Shown here in pieces: positions 34,691-43,752 of a DNA stretch of 48,485 nucleotides (the first letter of the stretch is position 1; each line of letters opens with the position of its first letter). The DNA comes from an uncultured Carboxylicivirga sp. (GTDB lineage: Bacteria; Bacteroidota; Bacteroidia; Bacteroidales; Marinilabiliaceae), in the NCBI GenBank assembly GCA_947491945.1, contig CANLLN010000033.1, forward strand, positions 1-48,485, written 5' to 3'. A program made the position numbers and the translations under genes. A model generated the notes under the pieces. It ran no database searches and had not been told where the DNA came from. It saw nothing but the letters and a program-made list of their open reading frames with translations.

Positions 34691-35015
34691 TTTAGGCTTT
34701 ATTAGTGCCTGACAATTGAAATCATTGTATTTTTTTGGTAGAGAATATAAGCAAGCTACCAATCGTCTCGATACTCAGATCTTGATGCTTTGTACTTTTC
34801 TGGCTTGTCCAGGTTGGGTAATCATTCAGTTCTATGTATTTATTTAGCACTATGTTGCTATACTGTACTTGTGGGTATTTATAGAAGTGATTAAAATGAA
34901 TATGAGCCATAAAATAATCATCTAAATAGAGTAAATTGCCGCTTTGAATTCAGTAAGGATAGCGATTCATTATGTCGTGCAGATTCTGCCCTGTTTAGTC
35001 AAGTAATTTTATATT

Positions 35016-35882
35016 ATGGATGCCTATATTTTTATCATTAATATTATTGCAGCCCTTGTGGTTGCTTTTATCCTGAACCTTGTTCTGCAGCGTCTTATAA
35101 AGATGTATATGACACGTTTCGTTAAGCGTGTTTCGGCTGATGCTACCTCATTTTCCTTTCTAAAAAATTCAGTGGGTTTTATCATATGGAGCATGGCTTT
35201 TATCTATATTTTGCATTATATACCGGGGCTTAGCGAAGTGAAAACAGCTGTGTTTGCCAGTGCCGGTATTTTCGCAGCCATCATTGGTTTTGCTGCCCAA
35301 AAGGCCTTTGCCAATATCGTTGGCGGTATCTTCATTCTTATATTCCGTCCTTTTCGTGTGGGCGATATCATATTTATCGGTGTGGATTACCGGGGTGTAG
35401 TGGAGGAAATCACCTTGCGGCACATTGTTATTCGCAATTATGAAAACCGGCGCATCATCATACCCAATGGTATCATTAGCGACGAGACCATTGTAAATAG
35501 TTCCATTGCCGATTTGCGAATTAAAAAGCACATAGAGTTTAGTATTGGTTTTGATGCCGATGTGGCACGGGCGAAGGAAATTTTGCGCGAAGAGGCTGAG
35601 AAACATCCGCTGACCCTTGATGTGCGTAAGCCTGAGGATATTGAGAAAGGCAGCCCAAAGGTAACGGTACGAACCATTGCACTGATGGAATATGCCATTA
35701 AGATACGGGCCTATGTATGGGCCAAAGACAGTGATGATGCCTTTTTGATCAGTTGTGATTTAAACGATATCATCCTGCGTCGCTTTAAGCAGGAAGGAAT
35801 CTCTATTCCCTACCCACATCACAATGTCATTATTCAGCAGTCGGGAAATGCAAAAAATGATGATAAGCAGGTAGTGAACTGA
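35016..35882 (+). CDS. MscS-family small-conductance mechanosensitive channel
   Basis: A 288-residue inner-membrane channel. An N-terminal helix (IFIINIIAALVVAFILNLVL) is followed by a second (SVGFIIWSMAFIYILHYI). The pore helix TM3 (AGIFAAIIGFAAQKAFANIVGG) has the Gly/Ala packing pattern of MscS. FRPFRVGDIIFI starts the beta domain, with VEEITLRHIVIRNYENRRII and PNG.I continuing the family signature. A C-terminal alpha/beta domain completes the cytoplasmic cage (IKIRAYVWAKDSDDA). It releases solutes during hypo-osmotic shock. The length is that of plain MscS rather than the large MscK type. It is convergent with a small acidic-protein gene. Confidence 0.93.
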   Translation: MDAYIFIINIIAALVVAFILNLVLQRLIKMYMTRFVKRVSADATSFSFLKNSVGFIIWSMAFIYILHYIPGLSEVKTAVFASAGIFAAIIGFAAQKAFANIVGGIFILIFRPFRVGDIIFIGVDYRGVVEEITLRHIVIRNYENRRIIIPNGIISDETIVNSSIADLRIKKHIEFSIGFDADVARAKEILREEAEKHPLTLDVRKPEDIEKGSPKVTVRTIALMEYAIKIRAYVWAKDSDDAFLISCDLNDIILRRFKQEGISIPYPHHNVIIQQSGNAKNDDKQVVN

Positions 35883-35931
35883 TCAGTAGGACTATAGTAG
35901 TTGCGACACTGGAGGCCGTGATGTAAAACAT

Positions 35932-35967
35932 ATCGGATGACACTGTGAAATAGCCAGGTCATCCGAT
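35932..35967. terminator. Hairpin between convergent mscS-like and acidic-protein genes
   Basis: ATCGGATGAC (35932-35941) pairs perfectly with GTCATCCGAT (35958-35967) across a 16-nt loop. There is no strong T-tract on either side, so termination is likely from position but not certain. Confidence 0.5.
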
Positions 35968-35998
35968 TCGTTGTATTCGTCAGTGATCCATACAGTTG

Positions 35999-36319
35999 CT
36001 AATCCTCTTCATCTTCCGGTTCTTCCTCATCAAGATACTCGGATAGGTAGTCAACATCGCTGTGCTTATCGGCATATGATTTATGCACTTTGCTTTTTAG
36101 CTTAAAGTCATCACCAAAGTCATCATCATCTTCCATTATTTCAATGGCCATTTCAGACGACATACGCAACATATATACTTTCTCGTCGGTTTCGAAGCGC
36201 AAGGCTGAAATGCGGTGCCCTTTGCTGTCACTAAACCAGATGATGTTGTCATGAAACCCTTCGGGATAAACCAGCTTGAGCTGCTCCTTCAGGTCCTTGG
36301 CTAGTTTTTGGTAATCCAT
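35999..36319 (-). CDS. Small hypothetical protein with very acidic C-terminus
   Basis: About 106 residues from the ATG at 36319; an ATG nine codons upstream (36346) is also open. I do not recognise the family. Residues 1-60 look like a small alpha/beta domain (YQKLAKDLKEQLKLVYPEGF, then IIWFSDSKGHRISALRFETD, KVYMLRMSSEMAIEIM). The rest is acidic (EDDDDFGDDF and a C-terminal DEEEPEDEED). No signal peptide or membrane helix is present. It is likely cytoplasmic; the acidic tail could bind a basic partner or be a charged stabiliser, which is speculation. It converges on the MscS gene and is divergent from the glucan operon. Confidence 0.6.
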   Translation of the reverse strand: MDYQKLAKDLKEQLKLVYPEGFHDNIIWFSDSKGHRISALRFETDEKVYMLRMSSEMAIEIMEDDDDFGDDFKLKSKVHKSYADKHSDVDYLSEYLDEEEPEDEED

Positions 36320-36540
36320 GATTACCTTTGGTTTACTTGTAATCATATTAGTTTTTTTACCCTGGTGATACTTTAGTTTTACTGCTGCTAATATAAAAAC
36401 TGTTTTGACAGTATAACCGCGTTTTCGTCAATATTTTTCATAGATCTGCCATTGTTAATATAAACACCTGAATATTAATATATAGTGGGTGTATCCAGTG
36501 CTTTTGCACTATTTTACTGCCAATGTCATTGGTCAAATAA

Positions 36541-36574
36541 TTTTGAGTAGCCGGTAATTTTAGTTGTATCTTTA
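36541..36574 (+). promoter_or_regulatory. Candidate Bacteroidota promoter of the alpha-glucan operon
   Basis: TTTTG (36541-36545) and TATCTTTA (36567-36574) lie 21 bp apart, close to the phylum pattern TTTG-N19-21-TAnnTTTG with one mismatch in the -7 box. The branching-enzyme ATG is about 42 bp downstream. The 36347-36616 gap otherwise contains only AT-rich sequence. Confidence 0.4.
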
Positions 36575-36616
36575 GCATAGCCGTTCTGCAACTTATTTCC
36601 AACCATCGTTGTGCCT

Positions 36617-38623
36617 ATGCCAAATCATATTACCGATATCGATGCTTTTCTAAAGCCTTTTATTACTATCATTCACGAACGAAGTAATGCTGCACGTGCC
36701 AAGGAAGGCCTTCTGACCGATGGGTCGCTGTATGAGTTTGCTAATGGTCATCAATATTACGGGTGGCATTGTGTGGGTGATCATCTTGTTTTCAGGGAGT
36801 GGGCGCCCAATGCTACGCAAATGTATTTGATAGGTGATTTTTCGCATTGGCAGGATAAGGAAGAATTTCGTTTTGAAAAAAAGGAATATGGTGTTTTTGA
36901 GCTTTGTATCAATAAGAAGCGGCTCCCCCATAAAACGCTTTATAAACTGAAGGTACACTGGCCGGGGGGCTGTGCTGAGCGAATTCCTGTGTGGGCTACG
37001 CGCCTGGTTCAGGATGATGATACAAAACTATTTGCAGCCCAGCTATGGATGCCACCGCAACACTATGTATGGAAGCACGAGGTACAAGATGCTGTGCCTG
37101 AGGTGCCTTTGGTTTATGAGGCGCATGTGGGCATGGCTACCGAGGCGGAAGGAGTGGGCAGTTACAAAGAGTTTACGCGCGATGTGCTGCCCCGTATCAA
37201 GGCGGCTGGCTATAATACCATACAACTAATGGCCATACAGGAGCACCCTTATTACGGCTCATTTGGCTACCATGTATCCAGCCTGTTTGCGCCTTCATCG
37301 CGCTTTGGTACACCCAATGAGCTGATGGAACTGGTGGATACGGCTCATGGTATGGGCATGGCCGTTATTATGGACCTGGTGCACTCCCATGCAGTTAAGA
37401 ATGAGCTGGAGGGCTTGGGTAACTTTGATGGTACACCCTATCAGTTTTTCCACGATAACGAGCGGCGGGAGCACAAAGCATGGGATTCGCTCTGTTACAA
37501 CTATGCACGGCCCGAGGTGCTGCACCTCTTATTGTCTAATATCAAATACTGGCTGGAGGTGTTTCATTTCGATGGTTTCCGTTTCGATGGGGTTACCAGT
37601 ATGCTGTATCTCGATCATGGCCTGGAACGTTCCTTTAGTGGCTATGAGGTGTATTTTGATGGAAATCAGGATGAAGATGCCATTATCTATTTAGCCTTGG
37701 CCAACAAGTTGATTAAACAGTGTAAGCCCGCATCTATCAGTATCGCTGAGGAAATGAGCGGATATCCGGGACTGGCTTCACCCATTGAGCAAGGGGGCTT
37801 GGGTTTCGACTACCGCCTGTCCATGGGAACGCCCGATTACTGGATTAAGCTGATCAAGGAATATAAGGACGAGGACTGGCCGGTGGGAAGCATCTTCTAT
37901 GAGTTGAGCAACAAGCGTAAGGAGGAGAAAACCATCAGCTACGCCGAGTCGCATGACCAGGCATTGGTGGGTGATAAGACCTTGATATTTCGACTGATGG
38001 ATGCCCATATGTATTGGGGCATGCGTAAAAGGGATCAAAGCCTGGTGGTAGATAGGGGCATGGCCTTGCATAAGCTGATCCGATTAATGACCTTCTGCTG
38101 CGCCGGCAATGGATATCTTAACTTTATGGGCAATGAATTTGGGCATCCTGAGTGGATAGATTTTCCCCGTGAAGGTAATAACTGGTCCTATCAATATGCC
38201 CGTCGTCAGTGGAGCCTGGTGGATAACCCCGAGCTGCGCTTTACTCAGTTGAATGCCTTTGACAGGGACATGATTGCCTTACAGTATAAACATCGGTTTA
38301 TCAACGAAGCGTATATTGAGTGCCTCGAAGCCAATGAAACGGATAAAGTGTTGGCCATACGACGCAAAGATTTGATTTTTGTGTTTAACCTGCATCCTGA
38401 GCGTTCATTTACTTTCTATGGAATTAGCGTGCCGCCCGGTAATTATAACATCGTGCTAAATTCTGATGCCGTGGATTTTGGAGGCTTTAACCGGATTGAT
38501 GAAAGTATTGATTACTTTTCGCGCCCTGAGGCACAAATGTCGAGCAGGCACCGCCTCCATCTCTACCTGCCCAGTCGCACGGCTATTGTATTAAAACATA
38601 CACCACCCAAACGCCTTTTCTGA
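36617..38623 (+). CDS. glgB: 1,4-alpha-glucan branching enzyme (GH13, eukaryote-like short form)
   Basis: About 668 residues from the ATG at 36617; a GTG at 36611 is also possible. An N-terminal CBM48 (FREWAPNATQMYLIGDFSHW) precedes the GH13 barrel. GYNTIQLMAIQEHPYYGSFG and VIMDLVHSHA are conserved regions I-II. The catalytic residues are Asp324 (GFRFDGVTSM), Glu378 (IAEEMSG) and Asp447 (ESHDQALVG). FMGNEFGHPEWIDFPREGN is typical of branching enzymes of the eukaryotic/Bacteroidota type rather than E. coli GlgB. It cuts alpha-1,4 chains and rejoins them through alpha-1,6 bonds to build glycogen. It is the first gene of a four-gene operon with one base before the next ATG. Confidence 0.94.
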   Translation: MPNHITDIDAFLKPFITIIHERSNAARAKEGLLTDGSLYEFANGHQYYGWHCVGDHLVFREWAPNATQMYLIGDFSHWQDKEEFRFEKKEYGVFELCINKKRLPHKTLYKLKVHWPGGCAERIPVWATRLVQDDDTKLFAAQLWMPPQHYVWKHEVQDAVPEVPLVYEAHVGMATEAEGVGSYKEFTRDVLPRIKAAGYNTIQLMAIQEHPYYGSFGYHVSSLFAPSSRFGTPNELMELVDTAHGMGMAVIMDLVHSHAVKNELEGLGNFDGTPYQFFHDNERREHKAWDSLCYNYARPEVLHLLLSNIKYWLEVFHFDGFRFDGVTSMLYLDHGLERSFSGYEVYFDGNQDEDAIIYLALANKLIKQCKPASISIAEEMSGYPGLASPIEQGGLGFDYRLSMGTPDYWIKLIKEYKDEDWPVGSIFYELSNKRKEEKTISYAESHDQALVGDKTLIFRLMDAHMYWGMRKRDQSLVVDRGMALHKLIRLMTFCCAGNGYLNFMGNEFGHPEWIDFPREGNNWSYQYARRQWSLVDNPELRFTQLNAFDRDMIALQYKHRFINEAYIECLEANETDKVLAIRRKDLIFVFNLHPERSFTFYGISVPPGNYNIVLNSDAVDFGGFNRIDESIDYFSRPEAQMSSRHRLHLYLPSRTAIVLKHTPPKRLF

Positions 38624-38624
38624 T

Positions 38625-40325
38625 ATGTCAGCCTCCAAAATGATAATTTATCAACTCTTGCCCCGCTTGTTTGGCAATACCAATACTTCTGTAAAACCTG
38701 ATGGTAGCAGAAGCATGAATGGTTGCGGTAAGTTCAGTGCCATTAGCGAACGTGCCCTTGACGCATTCTGTGATATGGGTATTACGCATCTTTGGCTTAC
38801 GGGGGTTATTGAGCATGCTATTGTGGAGGGGTATCCCCAGGCTGGCATTGAGGATGGTAACCCCTTGCTGATAAAGGGTAAGGCAGGTTCACCCTACGCT
38901 ATCAAAGATTATTATGATGTGAATCCTGATCTGGCAGATAAGGTGAATAATCGTATGGTGGAGTTTGAAGCCCTTGTAGCGCGCATACACCGTAAGGGTT
39001 TGAAGGTGTTGATCGATTTTGTGCCCAACCATCTGTCGCGTGTCTATCGTTCCGATCGCAAGCCCAAGGGTATAGATGACTTTGGAGCCAAAGATGATAG
39101 TGGCTTGGCGTTCAGTCCTTCCAATAATTACTATTACTTGCCTGGTCAGCCCTTGCAGCTACCGGAAACGCTTCTAAATTGCTTTCCCGATGCACATTAC
39201 GAAGAGCTTGTGGCCCGCGCTACCGGCAATGATGTGTTTCGGCCAAATCCCGGAAAAGATGACTGGTACGAAACGGTGAAGCTGAACTATGGCATTGATT
39301 ACCGGGGAGGAGCGAAAAAGTATTTCGATCCCATACCTGATACCTGGCATAAAATGTTGCATATATTGCACTATTGGGCTGCCAAGGGTGTGGATGGTTT
39401 TCGTTGCGATATGGCAGAAATGGTGCCTGTGGAGTTTTGGCAGTGGGCCATCACCCAACTAAAGAGCACTTTCCCCTGGTTGGTTTTTATTGCCGAGATT
39501 TATCAGCCAGCACTTTATAGAACATACCTAAAGACCGGTAATTTCGATTTTTTATACGACAAGGTGGGTCTTTATGATACTTTGCTCGTCGTTAGCCAAG
39601 GGAAGCAGCCGGCCACGCATATCAGTCAATGTTGGCAGAGTTTGCAAGGTATTGATAAATATATGCTGCGATTTATGGAGAACCATGATGAGCAGCGTCT
39701 GGCTTCGCGTTTTTTATTGGGCGATGGGAGCAAGGCGATTCCTGCTGTGGTGGTGGCAGCACTGATGCATCAGGGGCCATTACTGCTCTACAATGGGCAG
39801 GAGGTTGGTGAGCGCGGCGAGGGACCCTGTGGTTACAGTGGTGATGACGGACGTAGCACTATCTTTGATTATTGGAACTTGCCCGAGCACCAGAAATGGA
39901 TGAACGAGGGCTCGTTTGATGGTGCCATGCTCAGCCCGGATCAACATGAATTGCGGCGTGCCTATTGCGATATTATTGATCTGTGCAAGCAGCCGGCCGT
40001 CACTTCCGGTTTGTTTTACGATCTTGTGTGGTATAACCGGAATAACCCTGCTTTCAACAGCGATAAAGTGTACGCTTTTTTACGTTATAGTGATGAGCAG
40101 TGTTTGTTAGTGCTTGTTAATTTTGCCAACGAGAAACAGCAGATTCGGCTGCAATTACCTGCACATGCCTTACAGTTACTTAATATGCCTCGTCCCATGA
40201 AAATCACTTTTCAAGCACTTGGTGGAAGCTATGAAGTAAGCATAGGCAGTGAAGAGTTGATTGGTGAGGGTTTGGCGGTAGTGCTGGATGCTTACTCCTA
40301 TAAGGTGATGGCAATGACCTGGTAA
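38625..40325 (+). CDS. Cytoplasmic GH13 alpha-amylase family enzyme
   Basis: A 566-residue GH13 protein without a signal peptide. The barrel starts at MIIYQLLPRLFG. Conserved regions are VLIDFVPNHL (I), GVDGFRCDMAEM with nucleophile Asp262 (II), FIAEIYQ with acid Glu291 (III), and FMENHDEQ with Asp355 (IV). LLYNGQEVGERGEGP and a C-terminal beta domain follow. An insertion of about 80 residues after region I (near SNNYYYLPGQPLQLPETLLN) is a possible subfamily mark. It may hydrolyse or transfer maltodextrin units inside the cell. Exact specificity (amylase, maltogenic or glucanotransferase) cannot be decided. The one-base gap after glgB indicates co-translation. Confidence 0.88.
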   Translation: MSASKMIIYQLLPRLFGNTNTSVKPDGSRSMNGCGKFSAISERALDAFCDMGITHLWLTGVIEHAIVEGYPQAGIEDGNPLLIKGKAGSPYAIKDYYDVNPDLADKVNNRMVEFEALVARIHRKGLKVLIDFVPNHLSRVYRSDRKPKGIDDFGAKDDSGLAFSPSNNYYYLPGQPLQLPETLLNCFPDAHYEELVARATGNDVFRPNPGKDDWYETVKLNYGIDYRGGAKKYFDPIPDTWHKMLHILHYWAAKGVDGFRCDMAEMVPVEFWQWAITQLKSTFPWLVFIAEIYQPALYRTYLKTGNFDFLYDKVGLYDTLLVVSQGKQPATHISQCWQSLQGIDKYMLRFMENHDEQRLASRFLLGDGSKAIPAVVVAALMHQGPLLLYNGQEVGERGEGPCGYSGDDGRSTIFDYWNLPEHQKWMNEGSFDGAMLSPDQHELRRAYCDIIDLCKQPAVTSGLFYDLVWYNRNNPAFNSDKVYAFLRYSDEQCLLVLVNFANEKQQIRLQLPAHALQLLNMPRPMKITFQALGGSYEVSIGSEELIGEGLAVVLDAYSYKVMAMTW

Positions 40326-40354
40326 GTACATTTGCGGTGGAGGAGATCATTGCC

Positions 40355-40387
40355 TTGTCGGCCTACGCTAAAAAATACTTACCTTTG
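40355..40387 (+). promoter_or_regulatory. Candidate internal promoter before the first MFS gene
   Basis: TTG (40355-40357) and a perfect TACCTTTG -7 box (40380-40387) are 22 bp apart. The ATG at 40394 is only seven bases past the box, so a transcript from it would be nearly leaderless. It may be coincidental. Confidence 0.3.
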
Positions 40388-40393
40388 CGCGCT

Positions 40394-41671
40394 ATGAGTA
40401 TTTTTAGTAAACTAAGTGGGGAAGAGGCACGTACCTTTAGGCTGCATCTGTTCTATAGCAGCATCGATGGCATAGCCAGTGGTGCCCTCATTCTTAATGA
40501 GTTTATCTTTATCAAATCCCTGAACGGCTCCAATGTACAGCTGGCTTTTCTGTTTCAGTTCAGCATGGTGGTGTTTTTATTTGCCATGGTGGCCAATGAA
40601 ATAATGCGCCGCTTTAGTAATCGCCAACGTTTTTTGCGCATTACCGGTATTATTACCCGACTACCGCTTGTGGGGCTTGCCTTTTTTCCGAATGTGACCG
40701 GTGACAATGGCTTACCGCCTATCTATCACCTGATTTTCCTCGCTGTTTTTCTCCTGTTTCACACTTCCAAGATAGCGGTGGTCCCCTCGGTCAATCAGTA
40801 TCTCAGAAGTAATTACCGCGAGGCGCTCTTTGGCAAGCTATTTGGCTATGCCACTACGCTTAATAAAATATTCGTACTTCTGACTACTTTTCTAGTGGGC
40901 GAATTGCTGCATATCAACCCCAATTCCTATAAAATATTTTATCCTATCGTTGGTGTACTGGGTGTTATATCGGTATTTCAGCTTACAAAAATTAACTTTA
41001 TTCAGAAGCGCGAGGCGGTGATCAAGCCCGTGTGGCATGCTCTCAGTGATTCCTTTGTGAGAATAATACAGATTTTGCGAAATAATAAGCCCTTTCGCCA
41101 TCTGGAAATGGGCTTTATCCTCTATGGTTTTGCCTGGATGAGCACCCACGCTGTGGTTACTATTTTTTACAAAGAGGCCTTGGATGTGAATTACCCCACA
41201 GTGGCTCTTTATAATATTATATTTAATCTTGTGGCCATTATGTTACTGCCCCTCTTCGGCCGTTTAATCGGCAAGCGCGATCCACGTCGTTTTGGGATAT
41301 TAACCTTTGGCTCCTTAATGCTTTTTATAGCCTTTACAGCACTAACCGCCTATTTTCCCTATTACTTTATAATAGGTAACTATAAAATATACTATCTCTT
41401 TTTAGTAGCGCTCTTATTTAATGGTGTTTTTACCGGAAGTATGCCCATTTTATGGGGTATTGGCAGTAGTTACTTCTGTAAATCGCACGAGGCAGCTGAT
41501 TATCAGTCAGTGCATTTGTTTCTAACGGGTTTGCGCGCTTTGTTTGCACCCATTATTGGTATCAAGCTCTATGAGTTATATGGTTTTACCTTTACTTATG
41601 CTGTGGGCATTGCTTTGTTGCTGATGGCCATTTCCTTAATGATATATTCCGAGAAGCACTTTAAGCGATAA
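40394..41671 (+). CDS. Major facilitator superfamily transporter
   Basis: About 425 residues from the ATG at 40394; a GTG at 40337 adds 19 residues. About twelve membrane helices are visible (AFLFQFSMVVFLFAMVANEI, YHLIFLAVFLLFHTSKIAVV, LYNIIFNLVAIMLLPLFGRL and others). RFSNRQRFLRITGIITRLP after helix 2 is an MFS-like basic loop. The subfamily is not one I recognise with certainty. Its place directly after two alpha-glucan enzymes suggests sugar or maltodextrin transport. It is followed by a second MFS gene after 10 bp. The two proteins are not close copies of one another. Confidence 0.8.
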   Translation: MSIFSKLSGEEARTFRLHLFYSSIDGIASGALILNEFIFIKSLNGSNVQLAFLFQFSMVVFLFAMVANEIMRRFSNRQRFLRITGIITRLPLVGLAFFPNVTGDNGLPPIYHLIFLAVFLLFHTSKIAVVPSVNQYLRSNYREALFGKLFGYATTLNKIFVLLTTFLVGELLHINPNSYKIFYPIVGVLGVISVFQLTKINFIQKREAVIKPVWHALSDSFVRIIQILRNNKPFRHLEMGFILYGFAWMSTHAVVTIFYKEALDVNYPTVALYNIIFNLVAIMLLPLFGRLIGKRDPRRFGILTFGSLMLFIAFTALTAYFPYYFIIGNYKIYYLFLVALLFNGVFTGSMPILWGIGSSYFCKSHEAADYQSVHLFLTGLRALFAPIIGIKLYELYGFTFTYAVGIALLLMAISLMIYSEKHFKR

Positions 41672-41681
41672 CGATAAGCAG

Positions 41682-42848
41682 ATGTACAGCGCTAATATTA
41701 CAAAACTATACTTCATTAAGGTGGCCAAATGGTTTATGCTAACCATGCCCATTCTGATGTTGTTTTTTCAGGATTTGGGATTTAGCGTTGAAGAGTCGTT
41801 TCAGTTGAAGGCCATATACAGCATTGCTATTGTGGTGTTTGAGATTCCTTCGGGGTATGCCGCCGATGTGTTGGGTCGCCGCCGTACGCTTATTATTGGT
41901 AGTCTGATGGGAACACTGGGTTTTGCCATTTATGCTGTTAGCACTGGCTTTTATGCTTTTCTGGCGGCGGAACTGATTTTGGGTGTGGGGCAGAGTTTTA
42001 TCAGTGGTGCCGACTCAGCCTTGCTCTATGATAGCCTGAAAGCAGATGGACGTGAGCGTCATTACCTCAAATACGAAGGACGTAATTTCTCAGTGGGTAA
42101 CTTTAGTGAGGCTTTGGCCGGTTTTGCCGGCGGTGCCTTGGCCGAGATCAGCCTGCGCACGCCCTTTATCTTTCAGACCGTGATTGCTTTTATTGCTGTG
42201 CCGGCTGCCTTTATGCTCGTGGAGCCACAGCTTTATACGCGTAGGCAAAAGGCTACCTGGCGCGATATTTTTGCCGTGGTGAAATATGCCATGGTGAGCA
42301 ATCGCAGTCTGCGGTATAATATTATTTATTCATCTATCATTGGCTCAGCCACCCTTACCATGGCCTGGGTGTATCCGCTCTATCTCAAAGAGATTGGATT
42401 TCGGGAAATACATATTGGTATGAGCAGTACCCTGGTCAACCTTGTGGTGGGCATGACTACCCTTTTTGCCTATAAAATAGAGCAACGCCTGCGTCCCAAG
42501 CTTACCGTATGGGGTACTACACTGCTGATTACCGGTGGTTTTGTGCTGGCCGGACTGGTGCATTCAGTTTATGTATTACCGGTGCTGGTGTTGTTCTACT
42601 TTTCGCGGGGCATCGCCACCCCGGTGCTGAAGGATTATATCAATCGTATTACGGCCTCTGAGATGCGCGCCACTGTTTTGTCCATTCGCAGCCTGATTAT
42701 TCGCGCTAATTTTGCTGTGCTAGCCCCTTTATTTGGTTATCTGACCGATCGCCTTTCCTTGCAACAGGCCTTTATCATTATCGGAATTATTTTTATTGTA
42801 CTGACCGGTTCAAGCATCTTCTTATTTCTTCGTTCTCTTAAAAATTAG
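41682..42848 (+). CDS. Major facilitator superfamily transporter
   Basis: A 388-residue MFS permease with twelve helices. The signature between helices 2 and 3, GYAADVLGRRRTLIIGSLMG, is the classical MFS motif A. Helix 4-5 contains GVGQSFISGADSALLYDSLK, common in a Bacteroidota/Firmicutes MFS group often labelled sugar or drug transporters. The second half repeats the fold (LPVLVLFYFSRGIATPVLKD, ATVLSIRSLIIRANFAVLAP). It starts 10 bp after the previous MFS gene and is the last gene of the glucan operon. Substrate is unknown; import or export of maltose-like sugars is an inference from context. Confidence 0.88.
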   Translation: MYSANITKLYFIKVAKWFMLTMPILMLFFQDLGFSVEESFQLKAIYSIAIVVFEIPSGYAADVLGRRRTLIIGSLMGTLGFAIYAVSTGFYAFLAAELILGVGQSFISGADSALLYDSLKADGRERHYLKYEGRNFSVGNFSEALAGFAGGALAEISLRTPFIFQTVIAFIAVPAAFMLVEPQLYTRRQKATWRDIFAVVKYAMVSNRSLRYNIIYSSIIGSATLTMAWVYPLYLKEIGFREIHIGMSSTLVNLVVGMTTLFAYKIEQRLRPKLTVWGTTLLITGGFVLAGLVHSVYVLPVLVLFYFSRGIATPVLKDYINRITASEMRATVLSIRSLIIRANFAVLAPLFGYLTDRLSLQQAFIIIGIIFIVLTGSSIFLFLRSLKN

Positions 42849-42933
42849 GGCTGTAATTGTATTTTTATTAAATTCAGCCTCCCAAACTTAACGATGCACC
42901 TTGATCAGTTCAAGCTGCCCCAAAATCTATTTT

Positions 42934-43572
42934 ATGGATACAGTTTATTTTGATCTCCCCCTCATTGAATGGATTGGCTATCTGGCCTCAACGCTAGTAC
43001 TTATTTCTTTAAGTCTCTCATCCATCGTGAAATTGCGAATTTTTAATCTTATAGGCGCCGCCATATTTTCCTTTTATGGCTTTTATATCAACGCCTTGCC
43101 GGTAGGTATAATGAATCTTGTCATCTGTATTTTTAATATTTATTATTTGCGTTCATTGCTGCTTAGGAAAGAAATGTTTGATGGTGTGTGGGTAAAGGAT
43201 AGCGATGAGTATTTGCATCTTTTCCTTAATCATTATCAAAAAGATATACGACGTTTTTTTCCGGGTTTCAAGACTGATCAGGTAAAGGGCTGTCAGATAC
43301 TGATGGCTGTGCGGGATATGAATGTGGCCGGTGTGATGTTATTGTCGGAGAATAAGGAGGGTGAATCCAATGTGTTGCTCGATTATGTTACGCCCCAATA
43401 CCGCGATTATAAAACTGGTAAATATCTGTTGCGTAAGTTTAAAACCGATCTAATAGAAAAGGGTATCCATCGCCTGACCACTCATTCTGCTAACGCCATG
43501 CATATTAAGTACCTTAAGCGCATTGGCTTTGAAAGTAGCGGAACGTCCTATCAGTTGGATTTGTGCAAGTAG
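42934..43572 (+). CDS. Membrane-anchored GNAT-like acetyltransferase fusion
   Basis: About 212 residues from the ATG at 42934. Residues 8-75 form three hydrophobic helices (IEWIGYLASTLVLISLSLSS, LIGAAIFSFYGFYI, VGIMNLVICIFNIYYLRSLL) resembling YgjV-like inner-membrane proteins. Residues 85-212 look like a GNAT fold: VLLDYVTPQYRDYKTGKYLL holds the usual strand 4 and helix 3 region, with HSANAMHIKYLKRIGFESSG as the C-terminal part. The canonical Q/RxxGxG/A acetyl-CoA loop is replaced by YRDYKTGKYLL, so activity is uncertain. It lies 85 bp after the second MFS gene and could be read through from that operon. The acceptor is unknown. Confidence 0.65.
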   Translation: MDTVYFDLPLIEWIGYLASTLVLISLSLSSIVKLRIFNLIGAAIFSFYGFYINALPVGIMNLVICIFNIYYLRSLLLRKEMFDGVWVKDSDEYLHLFLNHYQKDIRRFFPGFKTDQVKGCQILMAVRDMNVAGVMLLSENKEGESNVLLDYVTPQYRDYKTGKYLLRKFKTDLIEKGIHRLTTHSANAMHIKYLKRIGFESSGTSYQLDLCK

Positions 43573-43752
43573 GAGGTGTTTGTTGCAACAAGTGGTGGCA
43601 AATCCCACTTATGAATAAGCAAAAATGCAGCACAAGAGCGCCGTTCGAAAGGAAGCACTCTGTAGGCTGCTTATATTCATTTTACAGGACACGCCTCGAT
43701 TAAATATAAGTTGGTATATCTGGAATGAAAAATGACCGGAACTGTAACGACC

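Noticed and set aside
34722-34910. A 62-codon minus-strand open frame between the Asp-box gene and the MscS gene
   Set aside because: AT-rich, no motif, no promoter and no partner; not supported as a gene.
43710-43730. GGTATATCT at about 43711, like the start of the CRISPR repeat
   Set aside because: Only nine bases match and nothing of the rest of the repeat follows; chance in AT-rich DNA.
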